A DNA stretch of 64,000 bases from CBDBEU01 sp965204565 (GTDB lineage Bacteria; Pseudomonadota; Alphaproteobacteria; Rhizobiales; TMED25): contig CBDBEU010000003.1 of the NCBI GenBank assembly GCA_965204565.1, forward strand, positions 1 through 64,000, written 5' to 3'. A program made the position numbers and the translations under genes. Below the pieces are notes generated by a model. That model was not told where the DNA came from. It made no database searches and saw nothing but the letters and a program-made list of their open reading frames with translations. Position 1 is the first letter of the stretch. Every line of letters starts with the position of its first letter. Below are positions 37,382 to 47,640 of this stretch, piece by piece.

Positions 37382-37503
37382 GATAGGGCGACGGTGAACA
37401 GGCCGGATTTCGCACGGCCCTCCGACGCCAGAATGAAGGCCACGGATCCGCACAGCGTCGCGCCGAGGATCAGAAAAACCGCCAGCGCGATCCAGGCGCT
37501 CAT
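37342..37503 (-). CDS. Small membrane peptide, likely truncated
   Basis: 53 codons starting MSAWIALAVFLILGATLCGS with one clear membrane helix, resembling the small hydrophobic proteins common in prophage early regions. After about residue 40 it runs into the ParB-like fragment in another frame, so its natural end is probably lost. Low certainty. Confidence 0.4.
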   Translation of the reverse strand: MSAWIALAVFLILGATLCGSVAFILASEGRAKSGLFTVALSMIWAPPPTARRH

Positions 37504-37611
37504 CTCCGCGCCTCCGCTTCGGGCTTCTCCGACCGGTTCATCTGACGTAGAGCCCGCAAAAGGTCGACAAGCTGAAAGCCGAGCGTTGCCGCTGATCTGA
37601 GCGCGAAGTTT

Positions 37612-38518
37612 CTACCAGCTACAATTAGAGCCTGTGCCCGTTTTGAGGCCCAACGCCGGGCGTGATGGCAACAACCGTGTTTGCCGGTTGATCCAGCCCC
37701 GATCCCGGCCGGGGTTTTGTCCCCGAGGCTCGAGTGGGGCCGGAAGTGATTGTAGTCGTGCCGCCAGGCTTCGAGTTCCCGGCGGGCATGGGTCGGGCTG
37801 GTGAAGATCGTCTCGTTCAGACATTCGTCCCTGAGCCGCGCATTGAAGCTCTCGGTGAACCCGTTCGACAGGGCTTGCCCGGCGCGATAGAGTGCCACTC
37901 GACATTGCGCTCCTTTGAACGGCGCCCGATCGCCATGCCGGTCGGTTCGGTGCCGTTGTCGCTGACGATCGTGCCGGGCCGCGCCATTCGCTCGAAGATC
38001 GCCGCATCAGGCTCGCAACCGACCCTTGCGCCGGAGATCGACGTATCGGCAATCAGGCGCACGCACTCCCGGCTGAAGTCGTCGACCACGGCGAAGATCC
38101 GGAACCTGCGTCCGCAGGCAAAGGCATCCGACATGAAGTCCAGGCTCCAGCGCTGGTTCGGTCCCTGCGGTAACACCATCGGCGCTCGTGTCCCCAATGC
38201 CCGCTTGCGCCCGCCACGGCGACAAACCTGCAAGCGCTCATCCCGATGATACAGCCTGCGGAACTTCTTGTGGTTCATGACCCATCCCTCACGGCACGGC
38301 AGCCAGTGCAAGCGCCGACAGCCGAACCGGCGGCGCTCGCCGGCCAGTTCCCTGATACGTGTCCGCGCCTCGGTGTCGTCAGGGCGGCAGCTGATGTAGC
38401 GCACCGTCGTTCGGTCCACGCCCGGCACCGCGCAGGCGCGACGCCGGCTCACTTCGAAGACCTCCCGGAAATGAGCCACCGCCTGCCGCCCGGCACCGGG
38501 CGTCAGAACTTTTTGCAC
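37612..38518 (-). mobile_element. IS3-family transposase orfB, frameshifted
   Basis: The integrase core of an IS3 transposase: ERRRFGCRRLHWLPCREGW, NQRWSLDFMSDAF (first Asp), FSRECVRLIADTS, GTIVSDNGTEPT (second Asp). A frameshift near 37870 then moves the end to NGFTESFNARLRDECLNETI (catalytic Glu) and HFRPHSSLGDKTPAGI. The first residues overlap orfA in the way used for IS3 programmed frameshifting. The extra internal frameshift means no active transposase. Confidence 0.88.
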
Positions 38519-38768
38519 TGATCTCCCTGAGCATTGCGTTGTCCAGCATCGAGCCCGCCAGCAGCTTCTTCAGCTGCGCATTCTCCTGCTCCAACTGACG
38601 AAGCCGCCGGGCATCGGACACCTCAAGCCCGCCATAGTTCGACTTCCACTTGTAAAAGGTCGCCGGGCTGATCCCGTGACGGCGGCACACATCCGCCGTC
38701 GGCATCCCCGCCTCCTGCTCCTTCAACACAGCGATCATCTGTTCCTCGCCAAACCTGCTCCGCTTCAT
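38379..38768 (-). mobile_element. IS3-family orfA
   Basis: N-terminal HTH protein of the IS3 element: MKRSRFGEEQMIAVLKEQEA, CRRHGISPATFYKWKSNYGG and a leucine-zipper helix RRLRQLEQENAQLKKLLAGS. After about residue 87 the frame leaves orfA homology, where orfB starts in another frame. The likely right end of the element is near 38830; terminal repeats were not resolved. Confidence 0.88.
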
Positions 38769-38862
38769 ATCGTCCGTCTCCTTGTCAGCGCCGGACGCTC
38801 ATTATCATTGGAGAAAACCTAAGGGCGCAGACCACAGTCTTTGATGGAAAGATGGAGTGTTC

Positions 38863-39675
38863 ACGATGGGCTGCCGTCGACGTATCCATTTTACCGATAG
38901 CCGGAAGGCAGAGATTTGGGATCGCCGGCAGCGTGGGGAGTCGATGCGTTCGATTGGCCACGGGCTCGATCGCAACTCATCGTCGATCTTTCCCTTGCTG
39001 CCCCGGACGTGTGCTATCCGGCAGCTGGCGCGCGCAAGGTCGCGTCCAGCATTGGCTCATTGTGATCGAGAGGAGATCTCCGGAGGACTTGGGGCGCAAC
39101 GGTCCTTTCGTGCGATCGCGCGTCAGCTACGCCGAGCGCCGTGGACAATCAGCCGCGCGGTGGAGCGCAATGGCGGCCGCGCCGGGTATCCCGAGGCGAA
39201 GAAACCTGTGATCAATGCCGACTGTGGGGGCTCGAACGGGGTGCGTGTCAGGCTGTGGAAAGTCGAGTTGCAAAAGCTTGCCGACGAGACCGGGCGCACG
39301 CTCCAGATCCACCACTATCCGCCCGGCACATCGAAGTGGAACAAGATTGAGTACCGCCTGTTCTGTCACATCACCCAGAACTGGAGCGGTCGTCCGCTCA
39401 CCGACCGCATGACTGTGGTCGAACTGATCGGTGCAACGACAACCAAGGCTGGCCTCAGGGTCAAATGCGCAATCGACGAGCGGACCTACCAAAAGAGCAT
39501 CAAAGTCTCCAAACCCGAAATGGACGCACTCAACATTACCGAAGACGAGTTCCACCCTGAATGGAACTACACCATCAAGCCAAGAACTACCGCATCGTCA
39601 ACGATGTCGATCAGAATCTTGTCCGCCGTCTTGTTCCCGACGCTTTGGGCGGGCTTCTCGACGAGCTTCCCATGA
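38863..39675 (+). mobile_element. Chimeric transposase frame: IS30 N-terminus joined to ISAzo13 C-terminus
   Basis: One open frame from ATG 38863 (or 38857). About residues 1-110 look like a decayed IS30 N-terminus (MGCRRRIHFTDSRKAEIWDR, ESMRSIGHGLDRNSSSI). At about 39200 the sequence switches to the C-terminal domain of ISAzo13-family transposases: NADCGGSNGVRVRLWKVELQ, IHHYPPGTSKWNKIEYRLFC, TQNWSGRPLTDR, DEFHPEWNYTIKP. Neither half is complete. The join happens to keep the frame, making it look like a 270-residue gene. Confidence 0.82.
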
Positions 39676-39935
39676 TTCCTTCGCAGCAGGAAATCCCTCT
39701 CGGCCGGGCAGCCACCATACCCGTTCCCGTTCGCATCCGCGACCTGCAAAAGCCGCAGCGCCCGCGTTCGGATGATCCGAGTTTCTGGCACACATGGCTT
39801 GGCTGCAAAGGCGCTCCGCCAAACTGGACGCAAGTGGTCAAGACATGGGAAAAACCAGACGAAGAGGTCCACCAAGCGCAGACCACGGAAAGTATCGCAG
39901 GTGACGATATCGACCCAGAACCGAACGAGGCATAG
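39561..39935 (+). CDS. Unrecognised short frame overlapping the ISAzo13 end
   Basis: 124 codons: NYRIVNDVDQNLVRRLVPDA, LPMIPSQQEIPLGRAATIPV, ending DDIDPEPNEA. It overlaps the transposase end in another frame, so its start is uncertain, but codon use past 39600 looks coding. I do not recognise it; it could be a fragment of a phage or plasmid gene cut by the transposon. Confidence 0.4.
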   Translation: MELHHQAKNYRIVNDVDQNLVRRLVPDALGGLLDELPMIPSQQEIPLGRAATIPVPVRIRDLQKPQRPRSDDPSFWHTWLGCKGAPPNWTQVVKTWEKPDEEVHQAQTTESIAGDDIDPEPNEA

Positions 39936-40317
39936 TTATCGAGAACGCGCAATTTGACTCTGCTCTTCCGACAAATCCGGCGAAACGAAAAGAGGCAGGG
40001 TGATCGGTCAACTGAGAACATCAGACTTCATTTGCGTGGTCTACCTCAAAATCGGTATTTCATCCGCGGCTTTGCTTTATCTGTATGTGTTCGTTTGTTT
40101 TTTCCGGTTGTCTTCCGAGGTCAACCAAAATGGTCCACCTCAAATTGGATTTTCCCGCAATATCACAACGCCGGTTCCGACGTTTTCACGACCGCCTTCA
40201 AATCCTCAAAGTCCTGGATTTCCGGCATTTTCGGGCCGCAATCAAAAACCCTTCACAGCCGGTTTGAAGGGTCGTTGAAGGTCGTTGCCGATTTTGCCTT
40301 CAACACCGATTTTTCCG
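39936..40317. other. No gene seen
   Basis: About 380 bases, AT-richer than the flanks. Short open frames on both strands have no family features. A small near-direct repeat around 40255-40290 (GGTCGTTGAAGGTCGTTG) is the only visible structure. Confidence 0.5.
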
Positions 40318-41995
40318 TCAAAGGAGCCGTTGGATGGCCGCAGGGATGCGGGTGAACAGAGCGCCGCCGACAGCCGCCTCGGCCGGTTGGAACGTGACGG
40401 CTAGGGCGTGGCGGACGACCCGCGCTCCGACCGCGCCGGGATTTCCCACCCGCTCGCCCCATGCGCCCATCGAGCATGCTATCACGGCATAGTCGGTATC
40501 GGGGAATTTATTGCCGACCGCGCGGTTGCCCATGCTCTCACTGGTCATGCCCGGCCGCGAATTGTTCATCACCACATGAACCGGATTGAGCCGGTGCTGA
40601 ACGGCGGTCAGGATCACATGCATCTGCATGGCAAAACCGCCATCACTGGAAACGCCAATGGCGGGCCGTTCGGCATCGAGAAACTTGGCGCACAGCACCG
40701 CCGGCAGCGACCAGCTGACGCCGCCAAGCCCGCCAGTACCGTAATAGCAATTGGCGCGCTTGGTCTGGAAAAAACGGTTCATCCAGTGGCGGTTGTTGCC
40801 GGCATCGGAACAGATTACAGCCCCCTCCGGTGCGGCTCTTGCGATCTCGCTCACCAGACGCTGAGACGCCATCGGCACGTTGTCGCTTGCCTGCATCGGA
40901 TGGGTGAAATAATCGCGCGCCACCTTGAACGCGGCAAAGCTCTTGCGCCGCTGTGACACCGCGCTCGCATCGAGCCGCCCGGCAAGACGCCGGTGCAGCA
41001 GTTCCAGTGTTCTTGCCGCATCGCCAACCAGCGCCACTTCGGTTGGAACGATCCAGGACGCGTTACGCGGCTCAACATCAATCTGCACGATCCACTGCCG
41101 GTTGGGATCGAACATTTCTGGATGTTCGAAACAGGTCTCCTGGGATTTAGACGGCAACCGACCACCAGAATGGTGTCCGCCGCGCCCACAGGGTCATTCG
41201 CCAAAGGCAGGCTGGTATAACCGATTGGCCCGGCTGCCAGCTCATGGGTTTCGGAAATCGCGCTTTTGCCGAGTGTCAAGGTCACCACCGGCGCGCCAAT
41301 CAGCCCGGCAATGGCTTTAAGCTCTCCAAAGGCGCGCGAGATGCGCATGCCATTCCGGCAACGATCACCGGTGATGTCGCGCCAACCAGCACGTCCGATG
41401 CCGCATCAAGTGCTGCTTCCGGCGGCACCGAGTTATTCGGATTAAGCAGGCGTGTGGTATCATGGATTTCAGGCAGGCCGTTTTCCGCCACCGGCTCACG
41501 TAATGAATTGCCGCGAAACAAACAGACCGCAGGTCCGGGCCTTCCTGCAATCGCATGCTTGATGCCGAGTCGAACACCCAATACCGCTTCACTCGGACAA
41601 TGCGCGACTGTCGTGAACTTGGTCGCGCCCTTGAACATCGCTGGCAGATCGAACGAGCCATACTGGCCTGCGGCTGACTGGATGGGGCCATGCATGACGA
41701 ATTCATGGGCCTCAGAAAGCTCGCTCAATACCAGCATCGGCGAGCTTGCAAGACAGGCTTCTATGACGCCGAACATGCCGGGTTTGCCAGTGAGCTTGCC
41801 ATACATGTCGGCCATGCAGGACGAGGTCTGCTCGTCGCGCGGCACCACCGTGCGGATCTCACCTTCCCGGCCATGAAGGACCTTGTAGACATCCATCATC
41901 GCACCGCCCGGCAGGCCGAACACATGGTCGATCCCGGCTTCGATCAGGCAGTCGACAATGAGTTCGGATGCCAGTTTTTCAGCCATGTCATTCAT
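40318..41995 (-). pseudogene. Thiamine-diphosphate enzyme (acetolactate synthase large-subunit-like), two frameshifts
   Basis: Three frames together give an almost complete ThDP enzyme. Frame one (41995-41300) has the N-terminal domain with GIDHVFGLPGGAMMDVYKVL and SSCMADMYGKLTG. Frame two (41348 to about 41100) has the central domain with GKSAISETHELAAGPIGYTS and ILVVGCRLNPR. Frame three (to 40318) has the C-terminal ThDP domain (ICSDAGNNRHWMNRFFQ, GVSSDGGFAMQMHVILTAVQ, VMNNSRPGM). The breaks are near 41330 and 41130. The real acetolactate synthase of the cell is probably elsewhere, since this one is divergent. A sequencing error at two places is possible. Confidence 0.82.
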
Positions 41996-42024
41996 CCCTA
42001 AAGGTTCAGGCCGGCGAGCCCCAA

Positions 42025-43041
42025 CTATATGAATTTTGCCTCGCCGGTAATCCTTCGCCAGGCATCGGCGGCAATTTCAAATGAGTGCAGACGCGCGCCG
42101 TGATCGAATATCTGCCCGGTGATGATGAGCTCATTGGCGCCGGAATCCTCCATGAACTCCCTAAGACCCTGCTCGATCGTCTGAGGTGAGCCGACCAGCG
42201 AACAAGCGAGCTGATGATTGACCATCCCTGCCAGTTGCGGATCGAGCGAGGCCTCGAAATCATCGACCGGCGGCGGCAGGCGGCCAGGCTTCCCGGTGCG
42301 CAAATTGATCACCGCCTGCTGATGTGAACTCATCAGACGGCGTGCTTCTTCATCTCTGTCTGCGGCAAAGACATTGACGCTCAGCATGACGTGCGGCTGG
42401 CCGAGTTGATCGGAGGGTTGAAACCGCTCGCGATAGACTGCCGGCGCGCGGATCATTTCACCCGGCGCGAAATGTGACGCGAATGCGTAAGGCAGCCCCA
42501 GATGAGCTGCGAGCTGCGCGCCATAAAGGCTGGAGCCCAGCATCCAAATTAGCACATCAAGCCCCTCGCCCGGCACCGCATGAACACGGGCGTCAGGCGT
42601 TACGGGCTGAAAATAGTTCATCAGCTCGACCACATCGGCAGGGAATGAATCTTCTCCCGATGACGCAAGCGAGCGCCGAAGCGCCCGCGCCGTCATCTGG
42701 TCAGTACCGGGCGCACGCCCCAGACCCAGATCAATGCGGTCTGGATAAAGCGCTGCGAGGGTTCCGAAATGCTCGGCAATGATCAGCGGCGCATGGTTGG
42801 GCAGCATGATGCCGCCGGCGCCAACCCGGATGGTCGCGGTTCTTGCGGCAATATGCCCGATCACCACCGACGTTGCTGCGCTGGCAATGCCCGGCAGATT
42901 GTGATGTTCGGCCACCCAATAGCGCTTGTAGCCCCATTTCTCGGCATGGGCTGCAAGGTCGGCGGTATTGTTCAGCGATTGCGCTGCATCCCCTCCCTCG
43001 ACAATAGGTGACAGGTCAAGAACGGAAAGCGGAACATTCAT
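42025..43041 (-). CDS. LLM-class flavin-dependent oxidoreductase
   Basis: 338 residues of the bacterial luciferase-like TIM-barrel family. It starts MNVPLSVLDLSPIVEGG and has the family's GYKRYWVAEHHNLPGIASAA segment, RVGAGGIMLPNHAPL and RIDLGLGRAPGTDQ, all typical of the YhbW-type group of these FMN-dependent monooxygenases. The substrate is unknown. It is complete, on the same strand as the downstream ThDP pseudogene (gap about 30 bases) and may once have shared its transcript. Confidence 0.9.
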   Translation of the reverse strand: MNVPLSVLDLSPIVEGGDAAQSLNNTADLAAHAEKWGYKRYWVAEHHNLPGIASAATSVVIGHIAARTATIRVGAGGIMLPNHAPLIIAEHFGTLAALYPDRIDLGLGRAPGTDQMTARALRRSLASSGEDSFPADVVELMNYFQPVTPDARVHAVPGEGLDVLIWMLGSSLYGAQLAAHLGLPYAFASHFAPGEMIRAPAVYRERFQPSDQLGQPHVMLSVNVFAADRDEEARRLMSSHQQAVINLRTGKPGRLPPPVDDFEASLDPQLAGMVNHQLACSLVGSPQTIEQGLREFMEDSGANELIITGQIFDHGARLHSFEIAADAWRRITGEAKFI

Positions 43042-43163
43042 TTGATATGCCGGAACCGGGCCGAGGGTGGCGCGAGAAGGACGATGGCGTCAGCCTATGG
43101 CCGATCGCGCGCCACTGGCAAGACGGGCAGAACCGTCGTGCAAGGTCCGCCCCCTGCCCCAAC

Positions 43164-44603
43164 CTATTTTCCAGGTGCAGGCGTTCCGGCAAAGCTGCCG
43201 CGACCGAGCACCACATCGGCCCCGCCAATGCGCTCAAGCAGCGCCGCCTGATCGGCACGTGCGCGTTTGTCGGCCTCGTTTGGATCGAGCACCGTGCGCA
43301 GCAACTCGTCCATCTTCACCAGCACAGAGGAGTAGTCTACCTTGGGTGCGAGATTGTTGCGCTCCTCAGGGTCGGCCTCGACGTCAAACAGCTCAGGTTC
43401 ATGGCCGACATAATGGATCAGTTTGTAGCGGTCCTGACGCACCATGAATGCAGCCCCCGCCGCTCCCGCGCCGTGATACTCGCTGAACACGAAGCGCTCT
43501 TCATCGTCGCGCCCATTGGCAACTTCAATCAGCGAAGAGCCGGGAAAGCTCAGCTCATGCTCGTTGGGCTCAATACACGCCGTGTCGAGCACGGTTGGGT
43601 AGATGTCGATCAGCGATACCGGCGTGCGCTCCACCCAGCCTGAAGGAATGCCGGGGCCTGCCATCATCAGCGGAATGCGGCACGCATCCTCATACATTGT
43701 CATCTTGCCCCACAGACCGCGATTTCCCAGGCATTCGCCATGGTCGCTGGCATAGATCACCCGGGTGGTATCGCCGAGCCCGGTCTCTTCGATCGCATCC
43801 AGCACGCGGCCAACATTGGCATCCATGAACGAGCACATGCCGAAATAGGCGATCACCGCGATACGCCGTTTTTCATCGTCCATGTAGTCGTCATAGGGCC
43901 AGGCCTTGCGAATGCCCCTGATCCACGGATGGAGGGCAGGATCGTCGGGATCGACCACATCAGGAATCGGCACATCGAGATCGGCATAAAGATCGTAAAA
44001 TTCCGGCGGCGCAATCAGCGGATAGTGCGGCGAAACGAAGGAGACAAACAGCACGAACGGAGGCGCGTCCTTGCGACCTGCTGCCTGCCCAAGCCATTGG
44101 CAGGTATGATCGGCAATACGGCGGTCATAGCGCAAATAGCCGCATTCGCCGCTGCCAAGCTCCTCCGACAGGCGCTTGCACGCGGTCTTGGGTGGCATCT
44201 GCTCACGTAACAGGCCATAGACATCGCCGAGACCGTCGAGCAGATGCATCTCCTCAATGGTCTCATCAAAGCCGGTATCAACCCGGTCATCGCGATAGTG
44301 AAGCTTGCCGATGGAGGAGGCACGGTGGCCCGCCGCATTCAACCGGTGCGGCCAGCCCTTTACCCGCCCATCATAGGCAATGGCGCCATCCCAATAGCCG
44401 GTATCGTTGGGCAGCCGTCCGGTGGCCATCGCCGCACGCGCCGGCACACACAAGGGCGAAGGCGTATAGGCGCTCACAAATTGTGTGCCCGACGCTGCAA
44501 GGGCATCGAGGCGCGGTGTCTTGACCATGTCATGGCCGGCACAGCCCATCACCGAGGCATTGTGCTCATCGGCCATGATGAATACCAGATTGCTGGGTTG
44601 CAT
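43164..44603 (-). CDS. Sulfatase (alkaline phosphatase superfamily, Cys-type)
   Basis: Hydrolyses a sulfate ester; the substrate is not evident, and choline-sulfatase-like proteins are the nearest in feel. 479 residues without a signal peptide, so probably cytosolic. N-terminal metal-site Asp and Glu in VFIMADEHNAS; the formylglycine motif CxPxR is Cys52-Val-Pro-Ala-Arg in PLCVPARAAMATGR; second metal site YASDHGECLGNRGLWGK. C-terminal DVEADPEERNNLAP is typical of the family. It needs the formylglycine-generating enzyme, not seen in this window. It is divergent from the AbrB-type gene. Confidence 0.93.
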   Translation of the reverse strand: MQPSNLVFIMADEHNASVMGCAGHDMVKTPRLDALAASGTQFVSAYTPSPLCVPARAAMATGRLPNDTGYWDGAIAYDGRVKGWPHRLNAAGHRASSIGKLHYRDDRVDTGFDETIEEMHLLDGLGDVYGLLREQMPPKTACKRLSEELGSGECGYLRYDRRIADHTCQWLGQAAGRKDAPPFVLFVSFVSPHYPLIAPPEFYDLYADLDVPIPDVVDPDDPALHPWIRGIRKAWPYDDYMDDEKRRIAVIAYFGMCSFMDANVGRVLDAIEETGLGDTTRVIYASDHGECLGNRGLWGKMTMYEDACRIPLMMAGPGIPSGWVERTPVSLIDIYPTVLDTACIEPNEHELSFPGSSLIEVANGRDDEERFVFSEYHGAGAAGAAFMVRQDRYKLIHYVGHEPELFDVEADPEERNNLAPKVDYSSVLVKMDELLRTVLDPNEADKRARADQAALLERIGGADVVLGRGSFAGTPAPGK

Positions 44604-44809
44604 TGAGTTTTCCCTGGACAGGTTTTGGGCACCCGGCGGGGCATGCAGGGCAACATCTGATAAAAAAACCCGCGGCCGCTGCCGCAGTCAAGACCTGGGC
44701 GTTTGCCAATCACCTTCCAACACTGATAGGTGAGCCGACTGCGTTTTTCCCAACAACCAATCTGCGCGGCCACACTGCCCGTGGTTCGCCGCACCCGCTT
44801 ATATCGCCC

Positions 44810-45880
44810 ATGCTCAAGACCTTAGCGGTAACGCTGATCACACTGACTATCGGCACGGTGGGCGGGTTTGTATTCTTCCATCTGAAGATGCCGCTGCCAT
44901 GGCTGTTGGGCGCATTTGCCGCAACCCTCATCGTCACTGTTTCCACAGGCGCCATTGATATCGACCGTCGGATTCGCCTGGTTGCGATGCCGATCATGGG
45001 GGTGATGATCGGCTCTTCGTTCCAGCCTGCAATTATTGAAAACATCTGGCGCTGGCCAGCGGGCATTGCCGCAGCCTCCGCCTATACGCTGATTGCAAGT
45101 GTGCTCGGTTATTTTTATCTCACGCGCGTGGCTGGCTGGGATCGCCCGACCGCGCTGTGCGCAGCGCCGCCTGGAGGTCTGGCCGAAATGGTCTCGATCG
45201 GCGGCGAGGTCGGCGGCGATGAGCGCCGCATCGTCCTCACCCATACAATCAGGATCGCCACGGTGGTTGTTCTGGCGACACTGACGATCCAGTTCTATTT
45301 CGATGTCGATGCCGCCACCCTCGGGCAAAGGCTACCCGGTCCGGCCTCGATCGAGTTGAACGAATGGCTGATCCTCGGTGCCTGCGCGGTGATTGGTGGG
45401 ATCCTTGGTACACGTCTGCATTTGCCGGGCGGTGCCATATTTGCGGTGATGATCCTGAGTGCCGCGGTGCACATCACAGCGATCAGCCAGGCCGGCCCGC
45501 CCTGGTGGCTGGTTGCCGCGGTTCAGATTGCCCTCGGCTCATCTCTGGGCGTTAAATTTCGCGGCATTACCCGGCTGGAAGCAGCCTCCATCGTCTCCCA
45601 TTCCATGGTCTGGGCGCTGTTTCTTCTGCTTCTTGCGCTGACCACGGCAATGGTACTCTCGCCGATATTCGGGCTTGATGCGCGAGGCATGTTTCTCGCC
45701 GCCGCCCCCGGCGGTTTTTCCGAGATGCTGCTGGTGGCGCTCGCTATCGGCATTGAGCCCGCCTTCGTTGCCACCTGCCACACAGCGCGCCTGATCGTGA
45801 TCTTTGTCGGCGTGCCGCTGGGCGCCGCGTGGGTCACGCGAAAGGGCAACACTGAAAGAAAAGTGGACGAAGCAAATTGA
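44810..45880 (+). CDS. AbrB-family (AmoA-like) inner membrane protein
   Basis: From ATG 44810 (MLKTLAVTLITLTIGTVGGF) 356 residues with about ten membrane helices in two related halves, each with the PLPWLLGAF / PGGxxEM signature (ALCAAPPGGLAEMVSIGGEV in half one, AAAPGGFSEMLLVALAIGIE in half two). This is the pattern of the Gneg_AbrB_dup family, putative transporters or regulators despite the AbrB name. The frame is open to 44603, but the extra 69 residues cross the sulfatase promoter and look non-coding. Confidence 0.88.
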   Translation: MLKTLAVTLITLTIGTVGGFVFFHLKMPLPWLLGAFAATLIVTVSTGAIDIDRRIRLVAMPIMGVMIGSSFQPAIIENIWRWPAGIAAASAYTLIASVLGYFYLTRVAGWDRPTALCAAPPGGLAEMVSIGGEVGGDERRIVLTHTIRIATVVVLATLTIQFYFDVDAATLGQRLPGPASIELNEWLILGACAVIGGILGTRLHLPGGAIFAVMILSAAVHITAISQAGPPWWLVAAVQIALGSSLGVKFRGITRLEAASIVSHSMVWALFLLLLALTTAMVLSPIFGLDARGMFLAAAPGGFSEMLLVALAIGIEPAFVATCHTARLIVIFVGVPLGAAWVTRKGNTERKVDEAN

Positions 45881-45917
45881 GCCCTAATGGCAATCATGCG
45901 CAAGGGTCAGGACACTC

Positions 45918-46517
45918 TTAAGCGCAAGCCGACCTTTCGCCACAGCCGGGCAATTTCACCCATGATGCGCGAATATTTTGCTTCAAGCCGTTTGCCCCCA
46001 TGAGGTGCTTCTCTCCCAGAACCCAGTCCACCCTGCTCGGTCGCACTGTTGTCGCTGCTGACCGGTAACGCGCTTCCAGATCCGGAGTTGCCCGGACATC
46101 GAATGGATCAACCACATCCGACAACATAGGATCATCCAGGCTTATCGCCTCACGCCAATGCGCCTTGATCTTTGTACCGTCAGAAAGCCTGGAATACCCG
46201 TATTCCAGCGATGCGCACGCATCATGCCCGTTGGCTTTCAGGCATTGCGCATACGCGCGCGCAAGCTCACCCAAGACCGGATGGTCGGCCAATATCCTCG
46301 GGTTTTGATGACGCGATAGTACATCCGGGCAATCCGAGTCAAAGCCGGAAAAGTGGAAAGTGACAAGCGGTTCACCATCGATCCGCAAGCTATTGTCAGC
46401 TCCTCTGTCGATGCAACTGCTCCGGACATGCCAGCAGGCGGCGTTGTGCCCCAGCGTGCGGTCGATTTTGACGCGATCTAATAGGCCGGGCGCGAGATCA
46501 AGCCAGGCCTGATCCAA
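45918..46517 (-). pseudogene. Glycosyltransferase-like C-terminal remnant
   Basis: 199 codons: DQAWLDLAPGLLDRVKIDRT, LGHNAACWHVRSSCIDRG, GEPLVTFHFSGFDSDCPDVL, RHQNPRILADHPVLGELARA. The DQxWxDLAPGLF and FHFSGYDP motifs are found in the C-terminal part of a group of bacterial glycosyltransferases. The N-terminal catalytic part is absent; upstream DNA shows the expected preceding residues in another frame for a short distance and then turns into IS481 flank. Probably a dead fragment. Confidence 0.6.
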
Positions 46518-46648
46518 AAAAGCCCGCCGTGAACATCAACCACGAATTGCCGCTCGGCTTTTGACCGCCACCAGGCCAGGAATGCTCTATTTGTTTGCTC
46601 CCGCGGTTTGATGGTGTGATGCTTTCGTTGGAATGGAAGGAAGCATTA

Positions 46649-47640
46649 TGGGACAGGTTCGTCACGCGAGCGCCACGACCACACACGCTGTAAGAGCAGC
46701 AATACAGCGATCGCAAGATTCGATCGCGGAACTGAGCCGGGAACCGGGTGTCAACCCCAAGACGATTGCCAGGTGGCGGAAACTGCAGACGGTTGAGGAT
46801 CGCAAGACAGGCCCGAAGGAACCGCGTTCAACCGTTCTCAGTGAAGCCGGGGAGGCGATGATCGTTGTCTTCCGGCGGACACAGCCTGCTTCCGCTGGAT
46901 GACTGCCTCCATGCCCTTCAGCCGTCAATCCCGCGCCTGACATGGTCGGCCCTGCATCGGTGCCTGCAACGGCATGGCCTATCGCGCTTGCCTGACGTCG
47001 AAGGGGACACACCAAAGCGGCAGCGTTTCAAGAGCTATCCAATCGGGGGCTTCCACATGTACATCGCCGAGGTCCAGACCGCCGAGGGCAGGCTGTAGCT
47101 GTTCGCAGCCATTGATCGGACCGGCAAATTTGCGTCACTCAGCTCGTAGACAAGGCCAACCGCAAAACAGCCCGGGAGTTCCTTGAACATCTGCTCGAAG
47201 CCGTCCCGTATCACATCCACACGATCCTGACCGATAATGGCATCCGGTTCGCCGCGCAGCCACGGAACCGAAACATGATCTATTCCCGGCCCATGCGCTT
47301 TGACATGATCCGCCACGCCAACGGGATTGAACACCGGCTGACCAGGCCCAGCCATCCATGGACCAACGGCCAGGTCGAGCGGATCAACCGGACGATCAAA
47401 GACGCCACCGTCAAACGCTATCACGACGACAATCATGATCAGCTGCGCACACATCCGGCAGACTTCATGGCAGCCTGCAATTTCGCCCGGGGGCTAAAGA
47501 CCCTCAACGGCCTGACGCCTTACGAATACATCTGCAAAATCCGGACTTCAGAGCCAGATAAATTCAATGGCAATCCGATCTACATGATGGCGGGACTGAA
47601 CAACTGGGGTCCGGCCCCGATAACCGTCTTCCCGATTTGA
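46649..47640 (+). mobile_element. IS481-family transposase, frameshifted
   Basis: HTH part MGQVRHASATTTHAVRAAIQ, VNPKTIARWRKLQTVEDRKT (frame one); frame change near 46880 to LDDCLHALQPSIPRLTWSAL-HRCLQRHGLSRLPDVEGD; a stop after EVQTAEGRL; then the integrase core continues as FAAIDRTGKF, ILTDNGIRFA, HPWTNGQVERINRTIKDATV and ends GLTPYEYICK. At least two frameshifts or stops make it inactive. Order and motifs are those of IS481. Confidence 0.88.

Noticed and set aside
29265..38830. Attachment site or tRNA at the edges of the prophage remnant
   Set aside because: No tRNA-like sequence and no matching direct repeats could be recognised by eye; both edges are IS elements.
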